A stretch of DNA of 54,559 bases from Lysobacterales bacterium. GTDB lineage: Bacteria > Pseudomonadota > Gammaproteobacteria > Xanthomonadales > Xanthomonadaceae. The DNA lies in contig JAGRJY010000187.1 of NCBI GenBank assembly GCA_020442465.1, forward strand, positions 1 through 54,559. The letters are read 5' to 3'. Positions 34,899 to 43,615 of the stretch are shown here, one piece after another. Every line of letters begins with the position of its first letter. Position 1 is the first letter of the stretch. The notes beneath the pieces were generated by a model. The model saw nothing but the letters and a program-made list of their open reading frames with translations, had not been told where the DNA came from and made no database searches. The translations under genes and the position numbers were made by a program.

Positions 34899-35048
34899 GA
34901 AGGGCTCTGGGACGTCTGTCCGGGATGCGGGCGGCCCCCGAGTGTGCCTGAAATGATGCGCCGCAGCACGCGCGTCCGCAGGGCTGCGCATGCAATCGTT
35001 TGCAGGGTGGCTGGCCGGGCCGGCGATGACCTGTCAGCATGCCGCGCC

Positions 35049-35513
35049 ATGCATGTGATCCTGTTCCAGCCCGAGATTCCGCCCAACACCGGCAACGTCA
35101 TCCGGCTGTGCGCGAACACCGGCGCCCGGCTGCATCTGGTCCGTCCGCTGGGTTTTGAGCTCGACGACGCGCGCATGCGCCGAGCCGGGCTCGACTACCA
35201 CGAGTTCGCCGACCTGCACGTGCATGCCGATTGGGCATCGTGCCGCGCGACGCTTGGCGAGGCCCGCGTGTTCGCACTGTCGACCCGCAACGCGACCCGC
35301 TACGACGCGGTGGCCTTCCAGTCCGACGACGCCTTCCTGTTCGGGCCGGAGACGCGCGGATTGCCACAGTCCCTGCTCGACACCTTTCCCGCCGATCGTC
35401 GCCTCAAGCTGCCGATGTATCCGCGCAATCGCAGTCTGAATCTGTCCAACGCGGTGGCAGTGGTGGTGTTCGAAGCGTGGCGGCAGCAGGGATTCGGGGG
35501 GGCGGTCGGCTAG
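35049..35513 (+). CDS. trmL: tRNA (cytidine(34)-2'-O)-methyltransferase TrmL
   Basis: 154 residues; a SPOUT-family enzyme that methylates the wobble ribose of leucine tRNAs using S-adenosylmethionine. Motif 1 is MHVILFQPEIPPNTGNVIRLCANTG, motif 2 FLFGPETRGLP, and motif 3 (knot) LPMYPRNRSLNLSNAVAVVVFEAWRQ. Length and motifs match TrmL (YibK) rather than the longer TrmH or TrmJ. ATG 35049 is fixed by the family N-terminus; a much longer open frame upstream is antisense to thrA. It is divergent from thrA with 150 bases between. Confidence 0.93.
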   Translation: MHVILFQPEIPPNTGNVIRLCANTGARLHLVRPLGFELDDARMRRAGLDYHEFADLHVHADWASCRATLGEARVFALSTRNATRYDAVAFQSDDAFLFGPETRGLPQSLLDTFPADRRLKLPMYPRNRSLNLSNAVAVVVFEAWRQQGFGGAVG

Positions 35514-35841
35514 GCCTTGTCGGGCTTCACCGAGCCTGACCAGGCTTCACACCTTTGCGACACGACCTATCACCTCTCGCTGAGGTCAGGTTTGCCGCGG
35601 CCCAGCTCGCGCCGTTGCCGCGCCGGAACATCCCGTTTCCCGTGAGCATCACCACATGTCGATCCATCGGGGCGGCGCGTCCACGCGATCGGTCGTGGTG
35701 TGACGCGGCACGCTCGGCCCGCTGTCGCCACGAAGACGTGCAGATCACGTCACAGTTTTGATCCGATTCAGCCGCGCGACCACGCACTGCAACATTGCCC
35801 CGTCATCCTCACCGGTCTCACACCGGAATCCGGAGGTTGCC
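35514..35841. other. Intergenic region upstream of the PstS-OmpA fusion gene
   Basis: 328 bases without a credible ORF. The only clear signal is CGGAGG (35831-35836), the ribosome binding site of the next gene. GGCTTCAC occurs twice near 35522-35550, and CGTCATCC near 35805 is followed by CACACCGG, but no Pho-box spacing could be built from them. No hairpin with terminator character was found. Confidence 0.4.
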
Positions 35842-37212
35842 GTGCGCCTGACCGCCTTGCTTCTGCTCGCCAGTCTGCTGGTTCGCCCGGCGATGGCGGA
35901 TGAGATCCTGCGCCTGCACGGGTCCAACACCGTGGGTGAAGCGTTGGCCCCGGCGCTGGTGCAGGCCTGGCTGAAGGCCGAGGGATTCGAAGACATTCGT
36001 CGCGTCGACACCGCATTCGAAGAGTTGGAGTGGACGGCGCAGCGCCGCGGCAGCCGGCGCGTGGTGCAGATTCATGCCCACGGTTCGAGCACCGGATTCG
36101 CCGACCTGGCCAGCGGCAGTGCCGACGTCGGGATGTCGTCGCGACCGGTCAAGGCATCGGACCGGAACCTCCACGCGCGCATGGGCGATCTCGATCGCCC
36201 CGGTCAGGAGTTTGTGCTCGCACTCGACGGCATCGCCATCATCGTCAACCCGCGCAATCCCTTCGACGAACTGGGCAAGGATCGCGTACGCGACCTGTTC
36301 TCCGGGCGGATCCGCGACTGGTCGCAGATTCGCGGTTCCTTCGGCGGTGCGGTGAAGCTGCATGCCCGGGATGACCGGTCAGGCACCTACGATTCGTTCA
36401 AGACCCTGGTTCTTGGCGATGCCCGGCTCTCGTCCGCGGCCAAGCGCTACGAAAGCACCGAGGAGCTGGCCGCGGCGGTGGCGGCCGATCCGATGGCGAT
36501 CGGGTTTGTCGGTCTGTCCGGGCTGCGCGGCGTGCGCGCGCTGGCCATTTCCGACGGGGGCGGTGCGCTTCTTCCCAAGCCCGAAGAAGTGGCGGTCGAA
36601 GACTACCCGCTATCGCGCCGGTTGTTTCTCTACGTGCCCAAGGACGCGCCGGCGCTGGCACGCCGCTTCGCCGAGTTCGCCACCTCGCCGGCAGCGCAAC
36701 CGATTGTTCAGAAGATCGGCTTCGTCGACCAGGCGATTCGTGCCTACGCTGTGCCTGTGCGCGAAGATGCGCCGGACAGCTATCGCACCTGGGTAACCGG
36801 CGCAGAACGCCTGTCGCTGAATTTCCGCTTCGGCGAAGGCGCGCGCATGCTCGACAGCAAGACCATGATGGATCTCGATCGCCTGGCTGCGTTCCTCAAG
36901 CAGCCCGGGCAGCGCGAGCGAACGCTGATCCTGCTCGGTTTTTCCGATGCGGTGGAAACTTTGCCGGCGATGGCGCTGTTCATGTCGACCGACCGCGCCG
37001 ACTACATCGCCAGCCTGCTGCTCGAACGCGGCGTGGCGCCGCGCCGCGTGCGCGGGCTGGGCAGCGTGGCGCCGGTAGCGTCGAACGACGACGCCGTCGG
37101 TCGCCAGCGCAACCGCCGGGTCGAGGTCTGGTTGGCCGAGCCGGGGGCCTCGGCGGGTGTGGCATCCGGCGGCAATGCCTCCCGGGACGGTCAGGCGCGC
37201 AGCGCCCGCTAG
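35842..37212 (+). CDS. PstS-like phosphate-binding domain fused to an OmpA peptidoglycan-binding domain
   Basis: 456 residues from GTG 35842 (CGGAGG five bases upstream). Signal peptide VRLTALLLLASLLVRPAMA. Residues about 22-300 are a PBP_like_2/PstS-type solute-binding domain: ILRLHGSNTVGEALAPALVQAWL, IHAHGSSTGFADLASGSADVGMSSRPV, GIAIIVNPRNP, LFSGRIRDWSQI, HARDDRSGTYDSFKTLVLG. The C-terminal 110 residues are an OmpA/MotB domain: RMLDSKTMMDLDRLAAFL, LILLGFSDA, and GSVAPVASNDDAVGRQRNRRVEVWL. It is therefore a periplasmic binding protein tethered to the cell wall instead of serving a permease; no pstCAB genes are near. A role in phosphate scavenging or sensing is inference. It stands alone, convergent with gpsA (15-base gap). 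Confidence 0.85.
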   Translation: MRLTALLLLASLLVRPAMADEILRLHGSNTVGEALAPALVQAWLKAEGFEDIRRVDTAFEELEWTAQRRGSRRVVQIHAHGSSTGFADLASGSADVGMSSRPVKASDRNLHARMGDLDRPGQEFVLALDGIAIIVNPRNPFDELGKDRVRDLFSGRIRDWSQIRGSFGGAVKLHARDDRSGTYDSFKTLVLGDARLSSAAKRYESTEELAAAVAADPMAIGFVGLSGLRGVRALAISDGGGALLPKPEEVAVEDYPLSRRLFLYVPKDAPALARRFAEFATSPAAQPIVQKIGFVDQAIRAYAVPVREDAPDSYRTWVTGAERLSLNFRFGEGARMLDSKTMMDLDRLAAFLKQPGQRERTLILLGFSDAVETLPAMALFMSTDRADYIASLLLERGVAPRRVRGLGSVAPVASNDDAVGRQRNRRVEVWLAEPGASAGVASGGNASRDGQARSAR

Positions 37213-37227
37213 AGCACGTCGGCGCGG

Positions 37228-38253
37228 TCAGTCGTCGCCGAACAGGCCGCGCGGATACTCGGGCTTCTGTTCGCGTGCGAGCAGAAGCTTGAGGCCTTCC
37301 TGCGGGGTGATTTCGCCGTGCAGCACGCGCGCCACCAGCGCGCAGATCGGCAGTTCGAGCTGGTGTCGTTGGGCCAGCCGCATGACTTCGTCGGCGGTCT
37401 GGATCGATTCGACGACCTGGCCGATCGCCTTCACCGCTTCGTCGATGCTGCGGCCCTGGCCCAGCGCGAGACCGAGGCGCCGGTTGCGCGACAGGTCGCC
37501 GGTGGCGGTGAGCACCAGGTCGCCCAGGCCAGCCAGTCCCATCAGGGTTTCGGCGCGGCCGCCGAGCGCGGCGTTGAGACGCAGCATCTCGTTGAGGCCG
37601 CGGGTGATCAGCCCGGCTCGCGCGTTGAGCCCGAGCTGCATGCCGTCGGCGATGCCCGTGGCCACGGCGAGCACGTTCTTCATCGCGCCGCCGAGCTCGG
37701 CGCCGAGCATGTCCTGGCCGGTGTACGCGCGGAACGTCGGGCCATGCAGCACGTCGGCGACGCGCTGGGCGAACTCGGCCACTGGGCCGTGCACGGTCAC
37801 CGCGGTGGGCAGCCCCTGGGTGACTTCGCGGGCGAATGACGGCCCGGTCACGACTGCCGTCGGTACATCGCCGCCGATCTGTTCCTCGACGACCTCGTGA
37901 AGAAAGCGTCCCGATCCGAGTTCGAAGCCCTTGGTTGCCCAGGCGATTCCGGCGTCGTGTCGGCGGTCGGGCTTGATGGCCGCGAGCACGTCGGGAAACG
38001 CGTGGCTGGGCACGACCAGAAGCAGCAGATCGGCCTCGCGGGCGGTGCTGGCGAGGTCGCTGCTGAACCGGAGCGAGGCCGGGAGCTCGAGGTCGGGCAG
38101 GTAGCGCAGATTGCGGCGGCTTTCCGCCATGGCCGCAATCTGGCCGGGATCACGCCCCCACAGGGTGACGGCGTGTCCGTTGCGCGCGGCCTGGGTGGCC
38201 AGCGCGGTGCCCCAGGAGCCGGCGCCAAACACGCCTACCCGGAGCGCAGTCAT
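37228..38253 (-). CDS. gpsA: Glycerol-3-phosphate dehydrogenase [NAD(P)+]
   Basis: 341 residues; reduces dihydroxyacetone phosphate to sn-glycerol 3-phosphate for phospholipid synthesis. The N-terminal Rossmann motif is [22 protein letters not shown]. Also seen: [51 protein letters not shown]; the catalytic Lys in [22 protein letters not shown]; and [29 protein letters not shown]. It begins five bases after the secB stop, so secB-gpsA is one operon, as in many gammaproteobacteria. Confidence 0.96.
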   Translation of the reverse strand: MTALRVGVFGAGSWGTALATQAARNGHAVTLWGRDPGQIAAMAESRRNLRYLPDLELPASLRFSSDLASTAREADLLLLVVPSHAFPDVLAAIKPDRRHDAGIAWATKGFELGSGRFLHEVVEEQIGGDVPTAVVTGPSFAREVTQGLPTAVTVHGPVAEFAQRVADVLHGPTFRAYTGQDMLGAELGGAMKNVLAVATGIADGMQLGLNARAGLITRGLNEMLRLNAALGGRAETLMGLAGLGDLVLTATGDLSRNRRLGLALGQGRSIDEAVKAIGQVVESIQTADEVMRLAQRHQLELPICALVARVLHGEITPQEGLKLLLAREQKPEYPRGLFGDD

Positions 38254-38258
38254 GCCGA

Positions 38259-38777
38259 TCAGGCGCTGCCGACTGCCGGTGCTTCCGCGGCCGCACCCTG
38301 CTGGGCCTGGTCACCGCGGCGACGCAGCTGTTCCGCGTAGATCTGGTCGAAATTGATCGGCTGCAGGAAGTAGGGCGCGAAGCCGCCGTTCTGCACCATG
38401 TCGCTGATCGCCTGGCGCGCGTACGGAAACAGCACGTTCGGGCAGTAGGTGGCGAGCACGCCCTCCAGCACCCGCGGATCGAAGCCGTTGAGACCGAAGA
38501 TGCCGGCCTGCTGGACTTCGGCGAGGTAGGCGGTCTTGTCGCCCAGCGTGCAGGTCAGGGTGATGGTGAGCACCACTTCGTAGACGTTCTCGCCCACGGC
38601 GCCGACCTTCTGCGACATGTTCAGCTGCAGGTTCGACTGGCCGTCTTCCTGGAAAATGGCCGGCGCCGAAGGCGCTTCGAACGAAGCATCCTTGACGTAG
38701 ATCTTCTGCAGGGCGATCTGGGCGGTGCCTTGCTGCGGCTGCGGCGGGGTGGCGCCGTTGGCGGCGGACTCGGTCAT
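38259..38777 (-). CDS. secB: Protein-export chaperone SecB
   Basis: 172 residues; a tetrameric cytoplasmic chaperone that keeps preproteins unfolded and hands them to SecA. The core is [57 protein letters not shown] and [40 protein letters not shown]. The N-terminus has a short Gln/Pro-rich tail and the C-terminus an Ala/Gln-rich tail, both normal. ATG 38777 has GGAG seven bases upstream. It lies between the rhodanese gene and gpsA on the same strand. Confidence 0.96.
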   Translation of the reverse strand: MTESAANGATPPQPQQGTAQIALQKIYVKDASFEAPSAPAIFQEDGQSNLQLNMSQKVGAVGENVYEVVLTITLTCTLGDKTAYLAEVQQAGIFGLNGFDPRVLEGVLATYCPNVLFPYARQAISDMVQNGGFAPYFLQPINFDQIYAEQLRRRGDQAQQGAAAEAPAVGSA

Positions 38778-38848
38778 GGTGTGCTCCGTGGCAATTCGTG
38801 AATGGTCAACTGGACGTATATGGGGGCAGTCAGGGCGGGTTCAAGCGC

Positions 38849-39286
38849 TCAGGACTTGCCGCGGGCGGTGGGCAGGTCGGCCTGCTGCCAGGCCGCGATC
38901 CCGCCGTCGAGCAGGAAGACCTTGGCGAATCCCGCCTTGACCAGCCGCTTGGCGACCCCGGCTGCAGTCATGCCCGAGCGGCAGACTACGGCGATCGGCA
39001 GATCCCTGGCCTTGGCCAGCGACTTGTTCTCCGGATCGAGCTGGCTCATCGCGATGTGCTTCGAACCGGCGATGTGTGCTTTCTCGAAATCGTTGAACGG
39101 GCTGACATCGATGACCAGCGCGTTCTCGCGATTGATCAGCTGGGTCAGCTGGGCCGGGCTCACCAGCTTGTAGCCCTGGGTGAACCGGCTGACTTCGTTG
39201 GCAATGAGGGCGATGGTCAGGCCGACGAAGGCCAGCACCAGAATCGTGTGGTTGCCGATGAAGGCGGACAGCTGGTCTGCAGACAC
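38849..39286 (-). CDS. Membrane-anchored single-domain rhodanese (YibN-like)
   Basis: 145 residues from GTG 39286. One N-terminal transmembrane helix (NHTILVLAFVGLTIALIANEV) is followed by a rhodanese domain: YKLVSPAQLTQLINRENALVIDVSPFNDFEKAHIAGSKHI, then the active-site loop VVCRSGMTAAGVAKRL with the catalytic Cys, and VFLLDGGIAAWQQADLP. Sulfur-transfer activity is expected at the inner membrane; the acceptor is not known. The location next to secB and gpsA matches E. coli yibN-grxC-secB-gpsA, except that the glutaredoxin gene is missing here. Confidence 0.88.
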   Translation of the reverse strand: MSADQLSAFIGNHTILVLAFVGLTIALIANEVSRFTQGYKLVSPAQLTQLINRENALVIDVSPFNDFEKAHIAGSKHIAMSQLDPENKSLAKARDLPIAVVCRSGMTAAGVAKRLVKAGFAKVFLLDGGIAAWQQADLPTARGKS

Positions 39287-39340
39287 GTTGCGGGGTCCGG
39301 ATGGGGTGGACGGGTGCGTCGGCGGGCGACGCGCCGGAAA

Positions 39341-40195
39341 TCAGTCGCCGAGCGCTTCGCGCACGAACTCGGGCAGCACCAGGGCGGCCCGGTGAATGTC
39401 GGCGCTGTAGTAGCGGGTGGGGAAGGGCTTGGAGTGCGCGCCGCGCTCGCGGAAGCCGCTCAGGTCGGCGCCCTTGCGCGCCATCGTGCAGCTCCACCAT
39501 CCCGTCGGATAGGCCGGCTGCGGAAACGGCAGCGTGCGCACGGCGCTGAAGCCGACCTGGCGCATGAGCTGGCGCATCTGCCGGATCAGGGATACCTGCG
39601 CCAACGGCGACTCGCTCTGCTGCACCAGAATGCCGCCGGGGCGCAGCGCGCGCAGGCAGGACTGGTAGAAGGACTCGTTGAACAGGCCCTCCGCCGGCCC
39701 GACCGGATCGGTCGAGTCGACGATGACCACGTCGATGCTTTCGGCAGCGGCGTTGCGCATGTAGGCGATGCCGTCGTCGAACAGCAGCTGCGCGCGCGGA
39801 TCGTCGTTCGATTCGCACAGTTCGGGGAAGAACTGCTCGGAGACGCGGGTCACGCGCTCGTCGATTTCCACCTGCACCGCCGACTCGACTTCGCGATGGC
39901 GCAGCACTTCGCGCAGGGTGCCGCAGTCGCCGCCGCCGATTACCACGACGCGCTTCGGGTTGCTGTGGGTGAACAGCACCGGATGCGACATCATCTCGTG
40001 GTAGAGGAAGTTGTCGCGGCCGGTCAGCATGATGCACCCGTCCAGGGCCATCAGGTTGCCCCAGTCGGTGGTCTCGTAGATTTCGATTTTCTGGAACGTC
40101 GACTGCTCCTCGTGCAACTTGCGGTTGACGCGGAAACCGATCGCCGAGCCCGAGAGCTCGAAGCGTTCGATGTACCAGGAATCGGACTCGCTCAT
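39341..40195 (-). CDS. speE: Spermidine synthase (polyamine aminopropyltransferase)
   Basis: 284 residues from ATG 40195; the longer frame upstream is antisense to speA. It transfers the aminopropyl group of decarboxylated S-adenosylmethionine to putrescine. Seen: EEQSTFQKIEIYETTDWGNLMALDGCIMLTGRDNFLYHEMM, the SAM-site motif VVVIGGGDCGTLREVLRH, VEIDERVTRVSEQFFPEL, and the catalytic region VIVDSTDPVGPAEGLFNESFY. It is divergent from speA across a 113-base region carrying mirrored promoters, so putrescine precursor supply and spermidine formation are probably co-regulated. No speB or speD is in the window. Confidence 0.95.
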   Translation of the reverse strand: MSESDSWYIERFELSGSAIGFRVNRKLHEEQSTFQKIEIYETTDWGNLMALDGCIMLTGRDNFLYHEMMSHPVLFTHSNPKRVVVIGGGDCGTLREVLRHREVESAVQVEIDERVTRVSEQFFPELCESNDDPRAQLLFDDGIAYMRNAAAESIDVVIVDSTDPVGPAEGLFNESFYQSCLRALRPGGILVQQSESPLAQVSLIRQMRQLMRQVGFSAVRTLPFPQPAYPTGWWSCTMARKGADLSGFRERGAHSKPFPTRYYSADIHRAALVLPEFVREALGD

Positions 40196-40215
40196 GCTGT
40201 TACCGGAATATCGCA

Positions 40216-40288
40216 GGGCCGCGCATTGTACCCGAAGGATGTGGCGGCAACGATTCGGCAGCCGGCCAGCCGCTACAATGCGCGGCCC
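40216..40288. promoter_or_regulatory. Mirrored divergent promoters of speE and speA
   Basis: TACAATGCGCGGCCC occurs on the plus strand at 40274-40288 and, exactly inverted, on the minus strand at 40230-40216. Each copy puts a near-consensus -10 (TACAAT) with a GC-rich discriminator facing its own gene: speA starts at 40309 and speE at 40195. The 43 bases between the copies must hold both -35 regions, which would overlap. Neither -35 is a good match. Confidence 0.6.
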
Positions 40289-40308
40289 GTAGTCGCGAGA
40301 AGCCCGAC

Positions 40309-42198
40309 ATGACCGCATGGAGCCTCGAACAGGCCCGCCGCACCTATTCCGTGCCGCACTGGAGCGAGGGCTATTTCGACGTTGACGAGGCGGGCCGGGT
40401 CGTCGCCCTGCCTCGCGGTGCAACGGGGCCGCGCATCGCCCTGCCGGACGTGGTCGAGGCCGCGCGCGCGCAGGGCCTGCGCCTGCCGCTGCTGGTGCGG
40501 TTCTCCGACGTGCTGGCCGACCGGCTGGGGCGACTGCAGAACGCGTTCGCCGCGGCCATGCGCGACTGCGGCTACGGCGGTGGCTACTCGGCGATCTACC
40601 CAATCAAGGTGAACCAGCACCAAGGCGTCGCCGGAGTGCTGGCCGAGTCCGGCAGCGGCGAAGGCTTCGGCCTGGAGGCCGGCTCCAAGCCCGAGCTGAT
40701 GGCGGTGTTGGCGCTGTCGCGGCCGGGCGCCCTCGTGGTGTGCAACGGCTACAAGGACCGCGAGTACATTCGTCTCGCCCTGATTGGACGCCGACTCGGG
40801 CTGCAGACCTTCATCGTGGTGGAGAAGGCGTCCGAACTCGACGCCATCATCGCCGAGGCCAAGTCCCTGGGCGTCCGGCCCGGCATCGGCGTGCGCATGC
40901 GCCTGGCTTCGCTCGGTGCGGGCAAATGGCAGAACTCCGGTGGCGACAAGGCCAAGTTCGGGCTGTCGCCGCGCCAGCTGCTCGATCTGGTCGCCAAGCT
41001 GCGCGCGGCCGACATGCTCGACTGTCTGCAGCTGCTGCACTTTCACATGGGTTCGCAGATCAGCAACGTGCGCGACATCGCCGGAGGCATGCGCGAGGCC
41101 ACACGCTATCTGGTGGAGGTGACGCAGCTGGGCTGCAGCATCCGCTACATGGATGTCGGCGGCGGCCTTGGCGTCGACTACGAAGGCACGCGCTCGCGCG
41201 GCGCCTGCTCGATCAACTATGGCCTGTCGCAGTACGCGCACACGATCGTGCAGCCACTGGCCGACGCCTGCGCCGAATACGACATCCCGCAGCCGCGCGT
41301 GCTGACCGAGTCGGGCCGCGCCCTGACCGCGCACCATGCGGTGCTGATCGCGAACGTGTCCGAGGTCGAGCCCGCGCCGGCCGGCAGACTGCCACCGGCC
41401 CACGACGACGAATCGCCGGCGATGCGTCATCTTCGCGAGCTGCATGCCGCGCTCCCCGATCGCGCGGCAGTCGAGCTGTTCCACGATGCGCAGCACTATC
41501 TGTCCGAAGTGCAGAGCGGGTACGCCCTCGGCCAGATCGGCCTGGTCGAGCGCGCGCGCGCCGACGACGTGTTCTACGCGATTGCGCACGGCGTGCGGGC
41601 GCGCCTGTCCGCCGACGAAAAGAGCCACCGTCCGCTGATCGACGAGCTCGACGAGCGCCTGGTCGACAAGTATTTCGTGAACTTCTCGGTGTTCGAGTCG
41701 GTGCCCGACGTGTGGGCCATCGACCAGGTCTTTCCGATCATGCCGATCCACCGACTCGACGAGCCGCCGACTCGACGCGGCGTGATCGCCGATCTCACCT
41801 GCGATTCGGATGGTCAGATCGACACCTACGTCGATCACGGCGAACTCGACAGTGCGCTGCCACTGCACCCGGTGCGCGAGGGCGAGCGCTACTGCATCGG
41901 CTTCTTCATGGTCGGCGCCTACCAGGACACGCTCGGCGACATCCACAACCTGTTCGGCGACACCTCGGCGGTCAACGTGCGTGGCGATGGCGACGGATTC
42001 ACCCTGTCGCGTTCCCGGTCCGGCGATACCTCGGACGTCATGCTCGACTACGTCGGCTATGACCTGGCCGGCCTGCGCGCGTCCTACGCCGCGCGCATCC
42101 GCGACGCGGGCGTGGTCGGCGACGAGGCGCAGCGGCTCGAACGCATGCTCGAAGCGGGACTGACCGGATATACCTACCTGGACGACGGCGGCGATTGA
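40309..42198 (+). CDS. speA: Biosynthetic arginine decarboxylase
   Basis: 629 residues; a fold-III PLP enzyme converting arginine to agmatine, the start of the arginine route to putrescine. The PLP lysine lies in YSAIYPIKVNQHQGVAGVL. Also seen are GFGLEAGSKPELMAVLAL, CNGYKDREYIRLAL, LLHFHMGSQISNVRDI, YMDVGGGLGVDYEG, the substrate-site region SCNDxDG-like TCDSDGQIDTYVDHGEL, and FFMVGAYQDTLGDIHNLFGDT. The N-terminus WSLEQARRTYSVPHWSEGYFDVD is typical of the family. No signal peptide is present. It is followed, with a 4-base overlap, by a small membrane-protein gene. Confidence 0.96.
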   Translation: MTAWSLEQARRTYSVPHWSEGYFDVDEAGRVVALPRGATGPRIALPDVVEAARAQGLRLPLLVRFSDVLADRLGRLQNAFAAAMRDCGYGGGYSAIYPIKVNQHQGVAGVLAESGSGEGFGLEAGSKPELMAVLALSRPGALVVCNGYKDREYIRLALIGRRLGLQTFIVVEKASELDAIIAEAKSLGVRPGIGVRMRLASLGAGKWQNSGGDKAKFGLSPRQLLDLVAKLRAADMLDCLQLLHFHMGSQISNVRDIAGGMREATRYLVEVTQLGCSIRYMDVGGGLGVDYEGTRSRGACSINYGLSQYAHTIVQPLADACAEYDIPQPRVLTESGRALTAHHAVLIANVSEVEPAPAGRLPPAHDDESPAMRHLRELHAALPDRAAVELFHDAQHYLSEVQSGYALGQIGLVERARADDVFYAIAHGVRARLSADEKSHRPLIDELDERLVDKYFVNFSVFESVPDVWAIDQVFPIMPIHRLDEPPTRRGVIADLTCDSDGQIDTYVDHGELDSALPLHPVREGERYCIGFFMVGAYQDTLGDIHNLFGDTSAVNVRGDGDGFTLSRSRSGDTSDVMLDYVGYDLAGLRASYAARIRDAGVVGDEAQRLERMLEAGLTGYTYLDDGGD

Positions 42199-42692
42199 CC
42201 TCCGTGCAGGTTTCGTCGTCACAGGATGTCGGCGTGGACGCAGAACGGTCGCTGCGGCGCCGCTATCGCTGGGCGGCCGGCTGGCTGCTGCTGAACGCCG
42301 GTGCGCACCTGGCGGCGCACTGGATGTTCTATGTCAGCGATGCGCGAATCGATCCGGCGCGTCGCGTTGTCGTGGAGCAGATGCGCGCGTATCCGATCTG
42401 GCCGTCCTGGGGCGTGAGTCTGTGGACGATCCTGTGCATGTTCAGCCTGATGTACGCGCTGCTGCTCGGTATCTTCGGTACCGGCCAATGGCTGCTCGCC
42501 CGCGAATGCGAGTCGCTGGCCCTGCGCCGGCACGCATGGCGAAACTTCATGCTGTGCGGCCTGGGCGCAGCGGTGATGGGCGTGAGCTACCCCGTGCCGC
42601 AGGCGCTGATGACGCTCTCGGTGGTCACCCTGCTGTACGGCGCGGCCGCGCTGGCGCCGCACGGTCCGTCGCGTCCGGCGTGGCCGGGGTGA
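42195..42692 (+). CDS. Small polytopic membrane protein of unknown function
   Basis: Up to 165 residues. The first possible start is TTG 42195, overlapping the speA TGA; GTG 42204 is an alternative and no ribosome binding site decides. Three to four transmembrane helices are visible (WAAGWLLLNAGAHLAAHWMFYV; WGVSLWTILCMFSLMYALLLGIFGTGQ; NFMLCGLGAAVMGV; ALMTLSVVTLLYGAAALA). The layout resembles small LIC-type integral membrane proteins, but I cannot name the family. The overlap with speA suggests co-translation; a link to polyamines is only contextual. Confidence 0.55.
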   Translation: MTSVQVSSSQDVGVDAERSLRRRYRWAAGWLLLNAGAHLAAHWMFYVSDARIDPARRVVVEQMRAYPIWPSWGVSLWTILCMFSLMYALLLGIFGTGQWLLARECESLALRRHAWRNFMLCGLGAAVMGVSYPVPQALMTLSVVTLLYGAAALAPHGPSRPAWPG

Positions 42693-42729
42693 CCCAAGAA
42701 AACCTGAACCCGCCTTCGGAGCAGTCTTC

Positions 42730-43602
42730 ATGAATCACCACCACGAACGTCGCGTTGGCTGGATCGGCATCGGAGCCATGGGTGGCCCGATGGCCGGGCA
42801 TGTGGCGCGGCAGGGCCAGCTGGCCCTGATCGGGAATCGCACCCTGAGTCGTGCCGAGGCGCTGGCGCGTGAGCTCGGAGTCGCGTCGGCGTCCAAGCAC
42901 GAGGCGTTCGTCGATTGCGAGGTGGTGGCGTTGTGCGTGGGCGGCGACCAGGACGTACTCGACAACGTGCGTGCGCTCGCGCGCATCATGCAGCCCGGAA
43001 GCATCGTCGTCGACCACAGCACGGTCAGTGTCTCCACGGCCCGTGCGGCGGCTGAGTGTCTGGCCGCGGCTGAAGTCGGCTTTCTCGACGCCCCGGTTTC
43101 CGGTGGCGTCGAGGGTGCGCGACTGGGGCGGCTTTCGATCATGGTGGGAGGCAGCGCGGAGACCTTGCAGCGCGCCGAGCCTGTGCTGCAGTGCTACGCC
43201 GCGCGCATCGCGCACATGGGCCCGAGCGGTGCGGGCCAGGCCACCAAGGCGGTGAACCAGGCCATCGTCGCCGGCATCAACGAGGCGGTGTGCGAAGGCC
43301 TGGCGCTGGGCGAAAGGTTGGGGCTCGACGCCGAGATCCTGCTGCCCACCTTGCAGGCGGGCGCTGCGGCCAGCTGGTTCCTCGACAAGCGCGGAGCGAC
43401 CATGCTGCGCGACGCCTTCACGCCCGGGTTCAAGTCGGCACACATGGCCAAGGACCTGCGCATCGTGCAGTCGATGGCCGAGCAGGCCGGGATGCGCCAT
43501 CCGATGATCGATCTGGCGCTGCAGGACTACGCCGAGCTGGAACGCTGCGGTGCAGGCGACCTCGACACCTCGGCACTGATCCGCCTCAAGCGCCCCGGCT
43601 GA
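42730..43602 (+). CDS. NAD(P)-dependent beta-hydroxyacid dehydrogenase (HIBADH-like)
   Basis: 290 residues from ATG 42730 (GGAG nine bases upstream). Rossmann motif VGWIGIGAMGGPMAGHVARQGQ, with Asn-Arg-Thr after the second strand (IGNRTLSRA), which suggests NADP. Substrate-binding block FLDAPVSGGVEGARLGRLSIMVGG and the catalytic Lys in GPSGAGQATKAVNQAIVAGINEA are intact. Members reduce or oxidise 3-hydroxyisobutyrate, tartronate semialdehyde, glyoxylate or succinic semialdehyde. No valine-degradation or glyoxylate genes flank it, so the substrate is undecided. It is convergent with the SPOR gene. Confidence 0.88.
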   Translation: MNHHHERRVGWIGIGAMGGPMAGHVARQGQLALIGNRTLSRAEALARELGVASASKHEAFVDCEVVALCVGGDQDVLDNVRALARIMQPGSIVVDHSTVSVSTARAAAECLAAAEVGFLDAPVSGGVEGARLGRLSIMVGGSAETLQRAEPVLQCYAARIAHMGPSGAGQATKAVNQAIVAGINEAVCEGLALGERLGLDAEILLPTLQAGAAASWFLDKRGATMLRDAFTPGFKSAHMAKDLRIVQSMAEQAGMRHPMIDLALQDYAELERCGAGDLDTSALIRLKRPG

Positions 43603-43615
43603 GGGGCGCCCGGGC

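Noticed and set aside
33822..35048. N-terminal extension of the trmL frame (open from 33822)
   Set aside because: The part before ATG 35049 is antisense to thrA; TrmL proteins start at MHVILFQPEIPPNTGN.
34899..35048. Threonine attenuator upstream of thrA
   Set aside because: No short Thr/Ile-rich ORF and no terminator/antiterminator pair could be found on the minus strand.
35514..35841. Pho box upstream of the PstS-OmpA gene
   Set aside because: Several TCAC/GTCA words occur, but none form pairs in 11-bp phase as they do at 46186-46236.
40273..42222. 649-codon open frame on the minus strand
   Set aside because: Antisense to speA along its whole length; no recognisable domain and shadow-type composition.
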